Source: an uncultured Clostridia bacterium (lineage in GTDB: Bacteria; Bacillota; Clostridia; Oscillospirales; Ruminococcaceae). Taken from it: a DNA stretch of 37,647 bases. The notes under the pieces were generated by a model. That model was not told where the DNA came from. It saw only the letters and a program-made list of their open reading frames with translations, and did no database searches. Where the stretch lies: the NCBI GenBank assembly GCA_947177735.1, contig CAMWVP010000013.1:1-37647 (forward strand), given 5' to 3'. Shown here one piece after another: positions 9,003 to 17,804 of this stretch; the stretch's first letter is position 1; each line of letters begins with the position of its first letter. A program made the translations under genes and the position numbers.

Positions 9003-11273
9003 ATGAAAAAAAGACGATTGTTTTCCGCGATACTGATCGCCGCAATGGCGCTCACTATGACTGCCTGCGACGAAGAAACTCCTGTCAACCCCGGCAATAA
9101 CGGCTCGCCGGTCGCCGCTTCCACGCCGTCTTCGTTCGAAACAACCACTTCTTTTGAAGAAAATCAGGGCGTTAACGACGCTGTCGCGCAGATCACGGAC
9201 GGTCTGGATGACCCCGATCTTGAAGTAACAAAGCGCATAAAATGGATGGGTCATTACGATATCGACGAAACCACTGCCGGCGCCATTCTGTTCAAGAATA
9301 CATACGGCATTCCCGCAGAAGGCGATAATCCCGAAAGCGAGGGCAGAATATTCGAGTATTATAAGGTCGCGTACGCAGATCGTTACGATAAGCTCGGTGC
9401 CGCTATCTCATCCGGTGACTCTCCCGACCTGTTCCCATTTGATGCGCAGGATTACCCCTACGGCGTTCTTAAAGGACGATATCAGCCGATCGACGAGCTC
9501 ATTAATCTTGACAGCGCGAAGTGGCAATACACCAAAGAATTGATGGATCTGTACAAGCTTAACGGCAGATACTACTGTGCGTTCTGGGATGTTTCCATCA
9601 ACAACGTTATGTACTATCGCAAGTCGATGATAGAGGAAATCGCTGTGGAAGATCCAAGAGATCTTTTTAAAGCCGGAAAATGGACCTGGGATAAAGCGCG
9701 GAACTGCTCTACGTCGTTCACGGCACAGACCCCCCACAAGCTGTCGGAAAGCGCCGTAAAGGAAGTAAGCAGGCGGCTTGGCTCGTTTAAAACGCGCGAT
9801 GAAAAGCATATTCCAGAATTTCGGGATTACCTCGGCTGGTGCACATGGGACACTTTTTACGGGGCGGTCGATGAGGAAAAGGTCATAATAGGACTTGAAT
9901 CTTTTAAGAAAGCGGATTTTCCGCTTGGATTTATGATACTCGACGACGGCTCGTGGGACACCTATTATGACACTCTTAACAGCGCCGCCGCAAATCCGAA
10001 TAAATTCTCGGATGGTCTGCACGGACTTATCAAAAACGCCAAGGAGAATTACGGAATAAAAATTTTCGGCATATGGCACTGCTTCGAGGGCTACTGGGGC
10101 GGAATAAAGCCTGATGGCGAGGTCGCCAAAAAATACAGGCTCATCAAAAATGAAGCAAATATCCGACCATGGGAGGAAAAAGAGGTGATACAGGATATTT
10201 ACCTTATTCATCCCGATGAAGCGGAAAGGTTCTACGAGGAGCTTCATTCATATCTTCACGGCGAAGGCGTTGATATGCTGAAGATAGACGGTCAGTCCGC
10301 AATGGATCTTTTCACAAAAGGAAAAATCGGTCAGGGCGGATCAATGAAAAAATACCAGCAGGCAATGCAGAAGTCGGCGGAGAAATATTTCGGCAGCCGC
10401 GTTATTCACTGTATGTCCAACAGCAACGATGTGGCGTATAATATGCTTACCACAAACTGCTGGCGCAACAGCTATGACTATGCGCCAAAGGATATAAAAA
10501 TGCAGCAGGAGCATATCTACATCAACGCGATGAACGCAATGTGGTCACATACCTTTTCCGTTCCCGACTGGGATATGTTCCAGTCTCATTCGGCGGGCGC
10601 GGAGATCCATGCCGCGGCAAGAGCGATAAGCGGCGGACCGATATACGTATGCGATTATCCCGGAAAGCAGGATTTCGGTATATTTGAAAAGCTGGTAACG
10701 TCCGATGGGAAAACTCTCCGCTGCGACGCTTACGCGCTCCCGACCGAGGATTGTCTGTTCGTTGACCACCGCCGCGAAAAAAAGCTGCTAAAAATATACA
10801 ATTATTGCGGCAGCGTCGGAGTTCTGGGAATATTCAATTGCTGTTGTGATGAAAAAATCGCAGGGGAGCTTTCCGCAAGGGATATCCCCGATTTAGACGG
10901 CGAGAGGTTCGCGGTGTATTTCAACAGAACGGGCAAGCTTATATCGGCGGGAATAACCGATACTCTTCACGCCGAGATAACGGGGAGCGAGTATGAGCTT
11001 GTTTCGTTTTCGCCGATAACAAACGGGATTGCGCCGCTGGGGCTTATCGATAAATATAACAATTCCGCGGCAATAATAAGCCTTGCGGAAACCGACAGGG
11101 GAGTGACTGCGAAAATACGTGACGGGGGAAAAATAGGCTTCTATTGCGAAAAAGAACCCGTAAAAGTGCTTTGCTGCGGCGAAAAAGCGGAATATTTCTA
11201 CGACGGCGACACCGGAATGGTGATTGTAAATTCCGATAGGAGCGGCATAAACACAGTTGAAATATCCTTATGA
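9003..11273 (+). CDS. Chimeric lipoprotein: sugar-binding protein N-terminus fused to GH36 raffinose-synthase-like C-terminus
   Basis: A 756-residue protein starting at ATG 9003 (GGAGG 7 nt upstream). Residues 1-22 are a lipoprotein signal with lipobox LTMTAC. Residues 23 to about 232 match the first lobe of an ABC-transporter family 1 sugar-binding protein (ISSGDSPDLF, YQPIDELINL, VMYYRKSMIEE, GKWTWDKA). From about residue 235 the sequence changes to the catalytic part of a raffinose synthase/Sip1-type GH36: LGWCTWD (277-283), FMILDDG, the probable nucleophile in MLKIDGQS (Asp429), RNSYDY, PDWDMFQS and AISGGP. The binding protein's second half, the permeases expected in such operons and the GH36 N-terminal beta domain are all missing. 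The reading frame is intact. Whether the product is active is unknown; it would be secreted and membrane-anchored, unlike ordinary members of this GH36 group. Confidence 0.85.
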   Translation: MKKRRLFSAILIAAMALTMTACDEETPVNPGNNGSPVAASTPSSFETTTSFEENQGVNDAVAQITDGLDDPDLEVTKRIKWMGHYDIDETTAGAILFKNTYGIPAEGDNPESEGRIFEYYKVAYADRYDKLGAAISSGDSPDLFPFDAQDYPYGVLKGRYQPIDELINLDSAKWQYTKELMDLYKLNGRYYCAFWDVSINNVMYYRKSMIEEIAVEDPRDLFKAGKWTWDKARNCSTSFTAQTPHKLSESAVKEVSRRLGSFKTRDEKHIPEFRDYLGWCTWDTFYGAVDEEKVIIGLESFKKADFPLGFMILDDGSWDTYYDTLNSAAANPNKFSDGLHGLIKNAKENYGIKIFGIWHCFEGYWGGIKPDGEVAKKYRLIKNEANIRPWEEKEVIQDIYLIHPDEAERFYEELHSYLHGEGVDMLKIDGQSAMDLFTKGKIGQGGSMKKYQQAMQKSAEKYFGSRVIHCMSNSNDVAYNMLTTNCWRNSYDYAPKDIKMQQEHIYINAMNAMWSHTFSVPDWDMFQSHSAGAEIHAAARAISGGPIYVCDYPGKQDFGIFEKLVTSDGKTLRCDAYALPTEDCLFVDHRREKKLLKIYNYCGSVGVLGIFNCCCDEKIAGELSARDIPDLDGERFAVYFNRTGKLISAGITDTLHAEITGSEYELVSFSPITNGIAPLGLIDKYNNSAAIISLAETDRGVTAKIRDGGKIGFYCEKEPVKVLCCGEKAEYFYDGDTGMVIVNSDRSGINTVEISL

Positions 11274-11279
11274 TCGAAA

Positions 11280-11314
11280 AAGCTGTCCGCGTATGCAACA
11301 CACGCGGACAGCTT
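11280..11314. terminator. Bidirectional terminator between convergent genes
   Basis: A 13-bp perfect stem (AAGCTGTCCGCGT and complement) with a 9-nt loop lies between two convergent genes. It has ATATTATTT on one side and, on the other strand, TTTTCGATC, so it can serve both the fusion gene and the GH9 gene. Confidence 0.85.
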
Positions 11315-11317
11315 ATA

Positions 11318-13579
11318 TTATTTACTTGTGGCAAGCGCAGTGTTAAATACCATGACCGCGTTCCAGTATATCGCGTTCTCGTTGGTGACCCAGTCGTTTG
11401 CGCTGTCGTAATAGCATTTAAGAGGGAAATGCGAGATTATCCCGCCGTCATAGGAATTAACTCCGCCCGGCATATAGCCCGAGGGAACTCCGTCGGGGGA
11501 ATCACCGTAGTAAATGTTGCTGTAGGTACATTTTATCGGGTCTTCGCCCATGCCCGTTATAAAGCATTTGCGCACCGCGTTCACGCCTGTGATGAAGTTG
11601 ACGGCGTCCTGCGAAACCTTCTCGGCGTCCGACTTGTCAAGCCCGAGCAGCGAGCAGCCGATGTACATTTCCTGAGCGTTGCCGAGGATCATATTGAAGC
11701 TGCCCCACCAGAAGCTCCATTCGTTTATCGCGATACTCCACGGATTGGCCTTATACCTGTCAAGAACGGAGCGTTTCCAGCCCTCGAACTGTCTCGATAT
11801 TTCCGAGACCGCTTCCTCATCGCGGTTTTCGCAAAGCAAATAGGTATAATAGCCGTAAATTCCCATGTTACCGACATTATGACAGTTTGTTCCCGAGTTC
11901 AAAGAGCCGGTGAACATATCGTAATTTTTGAGGAACCAATTATGGGCGCTTTCGCTCTCCGTCGCGTAATATACGCACGCCGAAGCCCAGAAAGCGGAGC
12001 TTGAATTGTTTTCGCCCGAGTAATTTGTTGAGGTGTAGATGTTCGGATTTTCTTCGATATATGCCCAGCCTCTTTCGGCTGCCGCAAGCAGCGTATCCGC
12101 GTAATCGGAGTCGTGTTCTCTGAAGATCTTTGATGCAAACGCCAGCACGGCCGTACAGTCGGCGGTGGAATTGGTGATACACTTGTCGCCGTCGCCCACC
12201 CAGACTGTTCTGTCTCCGTCATCGTCGTTCTCGCTCTTTGATTTTACCTTGATATAAAAGCCGCCGCTCTTGTCCTGCATTTTTAACAGGAAATCAAGCT
12301 CAACGCGAACCTCGTCAAGGATATCCGGAATACCGTTCCCGCTTTCGGGGATATTATTTTGTCCGTCGGAAAAGCTGTCGGGGAACATCAGATAAGTCCA
12401 GAGCAGCGTGTTCGCCGCTGTAGCTCCCGGGCTTACGTACTTACCCACGTCTCCCGCGTCATACCAGCCGCCCGATACGTCGATCTTCACATCGCTGTCA
12501 TAGGAGAGCGGCGCTTCAAAGTCCTTCGGTGTCACATCGGAGCGTGTGTATTTCCCTCCGTACTCTGCAGTGATCTCCTCGTTGGCTCTCTGGTAATAGT
12601 AATAGCGCATGGTGCTTTTCAGCAGCTCGTCATAAACGCTCTCGGATATTTCAAACGAAAGGGAATCGCCAATGCCGTCCGCTCGGAGATAATAACTCCC
12701 CTCGACTCCGAAATCCGAAAAATCCGCACAAAGGATCTGCTCGCCCGAATATTTCTCGTCAAACTCGCTTACCATAGAAAGCTGCCCGGAGAAAACCGCC
12801 TCGCCCGTGGATTTGTCAACAAGCTCAAAGGCATCGCCCTCGTATACGGCGAGTTTCTCGGGAAAGCCGCTCACCAGAGCACGCTTTTCGGAATCGGGCT
12901 TGTAACCGAGCTGGTTTACTTTAAACTCGGGGAATGACTTTTCCTTGTCGGGGGCGCTTATAGTGATATTTCTTACTTGAATGCCCTTGCCGCCGACAAG
13001 AAACTGTCTTGCGCAGGAAAGATCCGTCTCTCCGGCTATTTCCGCGAGCGGTATCGTTACGCTCTTCCATTCGGAGGTTATCTCCGTGTCAAAAATTTTC
13101 GTAACGCTTACGCTCTGCTTGTTCCTCGTTTCCTCAAAGCCTATTTCAAGGCTTTCGCCGCCTTCAGTTCCCTTTACCTCAAGAGAAACATAACCGTTCG
13201 GAACGTAAAGCGACAGATCGGTCGAAGTCCAGCCCCGAAGCACGATCACGGATGGAGATTTGCTCAGCGTAATATAAGGGAAATCCGATTGATCCTCGGA
13301 CGGTCGAAGAACCGAAATGGCGTTTCCGTCGGGCTTTTCCTTGCCGAGAACGGTTATTGTCTGCAAGGTGTTGTATTCCGCGTCGATAAGCTGCAAAAGG
13401 ACTTCTCGGTCGGTTCGCGCCTTTTCCGCGAGTTCGTTATCCACCGTTTGAGAAATCGACGAATCTCCCGCCGCGGAATCGGTGTAGCTCTCGTCCGAGC
13501 CTCCGCTTTCTCCCGCGCAGCCCGATATTATTGACAAAATAATCGACATAGCTATTACTCCTGAAATTTTTCTTTTCAT
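11318..13579 (-). CDS. GH9 family glycoside hydrolase lipoprotein
   Basis: A 753-residue lipoprotein (MKRKIS, hydrophobic segment, lipobox IISGC). Order: Ser/Asp-rich linker; a carbohydrate-binding-like beta region (about 60-220); an N-terminal Ig-like cellulase domain (FKVNQLGYKPDSEKRALV, about 225-310); and a GH9 (alpha/alpha)6 barrel (about 320-753). The catalytic base lies in GGWYDAGDVGKYVSPG (Asp pair near residue 370) and the acid in NENAIYWN (Glu near 730). GH9 enzymes are inverting endo- or exo-acting beta-glucanases; the exact substrate cannot be read from sequence. The usual C-terminal histidine motif is not obvious. It is divergent from the AraC gene. A TTGATATAAT -10 at 13635-13640 on the minus strand lacks both a good -35 and the shared operator. 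Confidence 0.88.
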   Translation of the reverse strand: MKRKISGVIAMSIILSIISGCAGESGGSDESYTDSAAGDSSISQTVDNELAEKARTDREVLLQLIDAEYNTLQTITVLGKEKPDGNAISVLRPSEDQSDFPYITLSKSPSVIVLRGWTSTDLSLYVPNGYVSLEVKGTEGGESLEIGFEETRNKQSVSVTKIFDTEITSEWKSVTIPLAEIAGETDLSCARQFLVGGKGIQVRNITISAPDKEKSFPEFKVNQLGYKPDSEKRALVSGFPEKLAVYEGDAFELVDKSTGEAVFSGQLSMVSEFDEKYSGEQILCADFSDFGVEGSYYLRADGIGDSLSFEISESVYDELLKSTMRYYYYQRANEEITAEYGGKYTRSDVTPKDFEAPLSYDSDVKIDVSGGWYDAGDVGKYVSPGATAANTLLWTYLMFPDSFSDGQNNIPESGNGIPDILDEVRVELDFLLKMQDKSGGFYIKVKSKSENDDDGDRTVWVGDGDKCITNSTADCTAVLAFASKIFREHDSDYADTLLAAAERGWAYIEENPNIYTSTNYSGENNSSSAFWASACVYYATESESAHNWFLKNYDMFTGSLNSGTNCHNVGNMGIYGYYTYLLCENRDEEAVSEISRQFEGWKRSVLDRYKANPWSIAINEWSFWWGSFNMILGNAQEMYIGCSLLGLDKSDAEKVSQDAVNFITGVNAVRKCFITGMGEDPIKCTYSNIYYGDSPDGVPSGYMPGGVNSYDGGIISHFPLKCYYDSANDWVTNENAIYWNAVMVFNTALATSK

Positions 13580-13602
13580 TATTTCCTACCTTTCTGTTGT
13601 AC

Positions 13603-13631
13603 TTGACCGCAAAGCATTTTTATGTTATAAT
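13603..13631 (+). promoter_or_regulatory. Sigma-A promoter of the araC-type gene
   Basis: TTGACC (13603-13608), a 17-bp spacer and TATAAT (13626-13631). It overlaps the probable GH9 -10 on the opposite strand (13635-13640), so the two divergent promoters may compete. Confidence 0.8.
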
Positions 13632-13664
13632 TTAATTATATCAAGAATAAGGAGTTGTTTCCGA

Positions 13665-14495
13665 ATGGACGCGATCAAACTTGAGCTTCCCGAGGACTGC
13701 CGCGGCGGCTGCGGATTTCTTCATCAGCACAGCGTGGCTGAAACCTATCCGCTTCATTATCATGCAGACTTTTACGAGTTTTTCTTTGTCGTAAAGGGAA
13801 AGGCTATCCACTTTATAAACGGCGAGAACAGGCTGCTTACGCGCGGCTCGCTGGTATTCATTCGCCCGGGAGACAGCCACAGCTATGAGAGCTTCAACAA
13901 GCATGATTTTGAGCTTGTCTCGATTGGATTTCCCATTAACGAATTTGAGAGCGCCTGCGCGTTCATGGGAATATGCCCTCTCCTGTTTACCGAAAGCAGC
14001 TTTCCGCCGGACATGGTGCTTGACGGCTATGACCTGGCGGACGTTGAACGCAAGCTGCTTCATATCGGTCTGCACACATCTCCCGATGAACGCAAGCTCT
14101 ATTTCAGAGGACTTCTGCCGTTTATTCTTTACAGAATACTTTCGGACGGAGCGGAGCAGAGCGCGGCTATTCCCAACCGTCTGCGCATACTTCTCAATAA
14201 AATGAACGACAAGGATAATTTCACCGAGGGTCTGCCAAAACTGCTGGAACTTTCCGGAACATCGCAGGAGCATCTTACCCGCGAGTTCCGGAAATACCTG
14301 AATATGACCCCGACGGAGTTCATCAATCAGAAGCGTATAAGCTATGCCGCAGAGCTTCTTTTGAACAGCTCTCATGAGATAATCGACATTTGCTTTATTT
14401 GCGGCTTCAACAGTCTCAGTCACTTTTATCATATCTTTAAAGCAACCTACGGCTGTTCACCGAAGCAGTTTATCAGGGAACACCCAAGCTCTTAG
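13665..14495 (+). CDS. AraC family transcriptional regulator with cupin domain
   Basis: A 276-residue regulator; AAGGAG lies 10 nt before ATG 13665. The N-terminal half is a cupin ligand domain (YPLHYHADFYEFFFVVKGKA, LLTRGSLVFIRPGDSHSYE). The C-terminal third holds two AraC helix-turn-helix units (LPKLLELSGTSQEHLTREFRK; IIDICFICGFNSLSHFYHIFK) ending in the family signature YGCSPKQFIRE. Such proteins are usually activators that respond to a sugar and bind direct repeats near -35. The gene sits among four glycosidases, three of which carry matching direct repeats, so it is the obvious candidate regulator. Its stop codon overlaps the stop of the convergent GH31 gene by 4 nt. Confidence 0.93.
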   Translation: MDAIKLELPEDCRGGCGFLHQHSVAETYPLHYHADFYEFFFVVKGKAIHFINGENRLLTRGSLVFIRPGDSHSYESFNKHDFELVSIGFPINEFESACAFMGICPLLFTESSFPPDMVLDGYDLADVERKLLHIGLHTSPDERKLYFRGLLPFILYRILSDGAEQSAAIPNRLRILLNKMNDKDNFTEGLPKLLELSGTSQEHLTREFRKYLNMTPTEFINQKRISYAAELLLNSSHEIIDICFICGFNSLSHFYHIFKATYGCSPKQFIREHPSS

Positions 14496-17377
14496 GCTTC
14501 CTCTATCTCGATCCAGTTTGCACTCAGCTTTCCGCTGTGAACGAGCAGCCGTACCACCTGTTCTCCCTCACCAAGCGTTATGGGCGCGGAGGATACCGTC
14601 TGCCATTTATCTCCTTGTGTTTCCATGATCTCCGTGCTGTTCTGCGAATCAATATCAACGCTTATATCGGCGCTGCCGCGAACACGGAGCCTGAACACAT
14701 ACTCGCATGCCTTTCTTACGTTTACGGTATATTCCAGCCACTCGCCGCCGACCAGATTCTTTACATTGTAGCCGACGCCGACATCATCACAAAGTTCGAT
14801 AATTACGCTGTCCATACGGTATATCTCGCTTTTTGTATCGGTCAGCCTGTGATAGGAAATGCCCTCGCCGCCGCGGTCGTAGTTCTCGCAGTTTATCCTG
14901 CACGGAGCGCTTGCCGGCGGAAGCAGGAACGGGAGCTGCCCGCACAGCTGCACCTCCTCGGAGTTTTCGGAGGGCTTTATTATTGCCGCTCCTTTTGTGA
15001 TAACAAGCTCTTCAAGAACCTCTTTATCCGCGGGAATTTTAACATACAGCACGCCGTTGAACTTGTCGAAAAACCGACCGCTCTCCGCCTTTTCGGCGCG
15101 GCGCTTATATCCGTAATAATCAAGCTCTTTTCCGCCGAGGGTGACTGTTTTCGGCTCCGCGTCCACATAAATTTCAAGAAAGTATTCATCTGCCGCATAC
15201 AGAAGATTGGAGCGAGAGATGGCGATACGCGTCTCCGTTTCATTGTCCTCACACTCGATATGAGTAATGGTAAAATCGCCGCGCTCAAATTCGTAGCTTG
15301 TTCCGTCATCGGTGTACATATCAAAGCTGCTCTTTCCGCTCGGATATATTTTCAGATCGATATGTTTCCAGTCTATATCATTCGTGTGGTACACTTGTTT
15401 TGTCATAGGAATGATTGAGCCGCCCTTTGCGAAAACGGGTATTCTGTTCTGCGGAGCGTATACTGTATAGCTTCTGCCGCCCTCGTAGCAATAGCCGTGA
15501 TCCCAGTCATACCACTTTCCTTTCGGGAAATACACTTCTCTCTCGGTCGCCTTTTCCTCAATTACGGGCGCGACAAGCAGCTCGCTTCCGAACAGATATT
15601 CGTCCCTGATGTCGAGAACGTTTTTGTCATCGGGATACTCGAATACCAATGCTCTCATCATCGGTGCTCCCGTGATATGCGCGTTGCAATTATAAGAGTA
15701 TATGTAGGGCAGCAGGCGATATCTCAGACGTACATAACGCGCGGCACTGTCGGTAAGCAACTCTCCGAAAACAAACGGCGAGGACTGACCTGCATGGTGA
15801 ACTCTTGTTATAGGGCAGAAGCAAGCGAATTGCAGCCAGCGTTCGTATAACGCAGCATGAGCCGCGGGATCGTTTTTATATATGTTTTCATTGTAAAGGC
15901 TGTTGTTCGTGGCGGACATAAACCCGCCGCTGTCGCTTGTCCAGAGCGGTATTCCCGACATGGCGGTGTTCAGAGCCTCTGGGATATGCGCGGAGAAGGT
16001 CTTGTAATCGGAAAATACGTCGCCCGACCATATTGCGGCGTTGTATTTCTGTATTCCCGCGGTTCCGGTTCTCGTAAGGATAAACGGGCGCTTGTTATTG
16101 TTATATTCGAGCGTTATTTCGTTATAAAGTCTGACGTTCATCAGGCAGAACGGATTGTGTACCTTTGCTTTATCGCCGCCGTAATACTGCGTTCCGTCGG
16201 GGTCTCCCTCGGGTTCGGTAAGATCAAGCCACCAGCTCTCGACACCATCGTCAAGCACTCTGTTTAACTGTGGCTGTATCCATTGCTTCATTGCGGGGTT
16301 GCTGAAATCCATCAGCTCGCCGCCGTAATGCCCGCAGGTGACGGTATTTCCGTCCTTGTCCTTTGCGAGTATACCAGCGTCAAGCGCGCTCTGGAAATTA
16401 TCGCTGTCTTTGCGGATCATGGGACCCGAATTGGATATCATAAAGTGAATCCCTTGATTGCGATATTCGGCTATTTTTCGCGGGCTGTCGCCGTTCCAGC
16501 GCTTGTTCCATTTGAAGTTGTGGAAATTCTCCGCCCAATCGTAATCGAACACTATGCAGTCCAACGGAAAGTGTTTTTCGTCCAGCGTTTCGATGATCTC
16601 ATCGATCTCGTCCCAGCACCAATAGGAGCATTTACACTGAATGTAGCCCAGCGTCCACAGCGGGGGAAGCGAGGGTTTTCCGGTAAGATCGGTGTACTCG
16701 CCGAGAATATCCGCAAATCTGTCACCGCAGAAGAAATACTGAACGAAGCTTCCGCCCTCCGCACGCCAGAAATACTCATTGTCTTTGGTTTTTCCAATAT
16801 CGAAAGACATTCTGTAACTGTTGTCAACAAAAATGCCATAAGGCGCGCTTCCGCCTGTGCTCATGAAAAATGTAACGGGAATGTCCGCGGTGACATGACC
16901 GATATTTATACGCTGACCTGTCACCATATCCCTTGTTGTACCGCGCCTGTCCATGCTTCCGAGATAACCGTCGTTATCCTCGCCAAGCCCGTATAAATGC
17001 TCGCTTGCCGCCATATTATGCGCGCAGTACAGCGAACCGTCATCGTTACGGCATATCTCATTTTCGGAGGAAAGCACAATACCGTTCCGAAGATAATCAA
17101 TGCGGGTATTATGCTTGCTGAGCCTTACGGAAAGCTCCTTTGAGGAAACGACAAAGCTATCGTCCGTCTCGGTAATATCAACGTTGGACAGAACCTCGGG
17201 GAGCCTTTCAACAGCGTAGGAGCTATCCGGTTCGGAATTGCCGCTGAAATCCACGTACAGCCCTGCTGTTTTGTCGGAAATTAATGTTACAACAATGCGG
17301 GCGCTCCGATCTGTCCGAAATGTAACAGCGTTTCCGTTTTTTCGGAAATCGATAATGTTAAGTTCGCTTAATTTCAT
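14492..17377 (-). CDS. GH31 family alpha-glycosidase with C-terminal CBM-like domain
   Basis: A 961-residue protein. I choose ATG 17377 because the GGAG serving it lies 6 nt upstream and overlaps an earlier ATG (17389) that has no ribosome site. There is no signal peptide, so it is probably cytoplasmic. Domains: N-terminal beta-sandwich (about 1-210), GH31 barrel with nucleophile in WWLDLTEPEGD (Asp near 385) and acid/base in WSGDVFSDY (Asp near 453), C-terminal beta domains, then a jelly-roll domain resembling CBM6/35 (about 830-961, NCENYDRGGEGISYH, GGEWLEYTVNV, ANWIEIEEA). GH31 enzymes are retaining alpha-glucosidases, alpha-xylosidases or transglycosylases; which one this is cannot be said. 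The promoter region carries the shared direct-repeat operator. Confidence 0.92.
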   Translation of the reverse strand: MKLSELNIIDFRKNGNAVTFRTDRSARIVVTLISDKTAGLYVDFSGNSEPDSSYAVERLPEVLSNVDITETDDSFVVSSKELSVRLSKHNTRIDYLRNGIVLSSENEICRNDDGSLYCAHNMAASEHLYGLGEDNDGYLGSMDRRGTTRDMVTGQRINIGHVTADIPVTFFMSTGGSAPYGIFVDNSYRMSFDIGKTKDNEYFWRAEGGSFVQYFFCGDRFADILGEYTDLTGKPSLPPLWTLGYIQCKCSYWCWDEIDEIIETLDEKHFPLDCIVFDYDWAENFHNFKWNKRWNGDSPRKIAEYRNQGIHFMISNSGPMIRKDSDNFQSALDAGILAKDKDGNTVTCGHYGGELMDFSNPAMKQWIQPQLNRVLDDGVESWWLDLTEPEGDPDGTQYYGGDKAKVHNPFCLMNVRLYNEITLEYNNNKRPFILTRTGTAGIQKYNAAIWSGDVFSDYKTFSAHIPEALNTAMSGIPLWTSDSGGFMSATNNSLYNENIYKNDPAAHAALYERWLQFACFCPITRVHHAGQSSPFVFGELLTDSAARYVRLRYRLLPYIYSYNCNAHITGAPMMRALVFEYPDDKNVLDIRDEYLFGSELLVAPVIEEKATEREVYFPKGKWYDWDHGYCYEGGRSYTVYAPQNRIPVFAKGGSIIPMTKQVYHTNDIDWKHIDLKIYPSGKSSFDMYTDDGTSYEFERGDFTITHIECEDNETETRIAISRSNLLYAADEYFLEIYVDAEPKTVTLGGKELDYYGYKRRAEKAESGRFFDKFNGVLYVKIPADKEVLEELVITKGAAIIKPSENSEEVQLCGQLPFLLPPASAPCRINCENYDRGGEGISYHRLTDTKSEIYRMDSVIIELCDDVGVGYNVKNLVGGEWLEYTVNVRKACEYVFRLRVRGSADISVDIDSQNSTEIMETQGDKWQTVSSAPITLGEGEQVVRLLVHSGKLSANWIEIEEA

Positions 17378-17423
17378 ATTTTTCTCCATTCTGTGATGTT
17401 ATTCGCCAACTTGCGTTAAGTCT

Positions 17424-17486
17424 ATTATATCAAAGTTTAAATGAAAAATCTTCTGTTGGATTGATATGTTTTTGTGACATGTTGAC
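17424..17486 (-). promoter_or_regulatory. AraC-type direct-repeat operator and -10 of the GH31 gene
   Basis: On the minus strand half-sites GTCAA (starting 17486) and ATCAA (starting 17465) are 21 bp apart. The second ends exactly 31 nt before TATAAT (17424-17429) preceded by TTGA. The 15-mer ACAAAAACATATCAA is identical to that upstream of the fusion gene at 8861-8875. Confidence 0.75.
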
Positions 17487-17541
17487 ATTTGCGAAAATGT
17501 TTGAATTAATTTTTTGTCAAATACGGTTTACTTTAAATAAA

Positions 17542-17602
17542 ATCAATACAGAACAAATAAATCAATAAAAAAGAAGTTTTTTTAAAACTCTTATGATATA
17601 AT
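17542..17602 (+). promoter_or_regulatory. AraC-type direct-repeat operator and -10 of the GH127 gene
   Basis: Half-sites ATCAAtAcAgAAcA (17542) and ATCAAtAaAaAAgA (17561) are 19 bp apart. The second ATCAA ends 31 nt before TATAAT (17597-17602), with ATGA just upstream. The spacing to the -10 is the same as in the other two promoters of the set. Confidence 0.72.
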
Positions 17603-17778
17603 TAAGGCAGCACCGCACAAAGATCGCGCTTCGCGTTTTGTTGCCCGCTTAATTTCAAATTATTCCGTCGATTTGCCAAAATTCCCTCATAGGCGACAGC
17701 TTATTCATCGATTTTGTGCAATTCTGCAAAAAAAGTCCTATGTAATCGGGTAACTGTCTTTATGCGGTATTGCATTAA
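17601..17778. mobile_element. MITE-like element with terminal inverted repeats
   Basis: The ends GGCAGCACCGCACAAA (from 17606) and, inverted, GCAATACCGCATAAA (from 17773) form imperfect terminal inverted repeats. Extended to 19 positions, 15 match. The 168-bp body is flanked by the direct repeat ATTAA (17601-17605 and 17774-17778), a possible target duplication. There is no open reading frame of note. It lies between the GH127 -10 and its start codon, so it is transcribed as leader RNA. Confidence 0.6.
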
Positions 17779-17804
17779 AATGTAAATCAATATAGGAGGT
17801 TACT

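Noticed and set aside
13580-13664. A fourth copy of the shared direct-repeat operator before the GH9 gene
   Set aside because: The -10 TTGATATAAT matches, but at 31 nt upstream the sequence is GATCG rather than ATCAA and no second half-site is seen.
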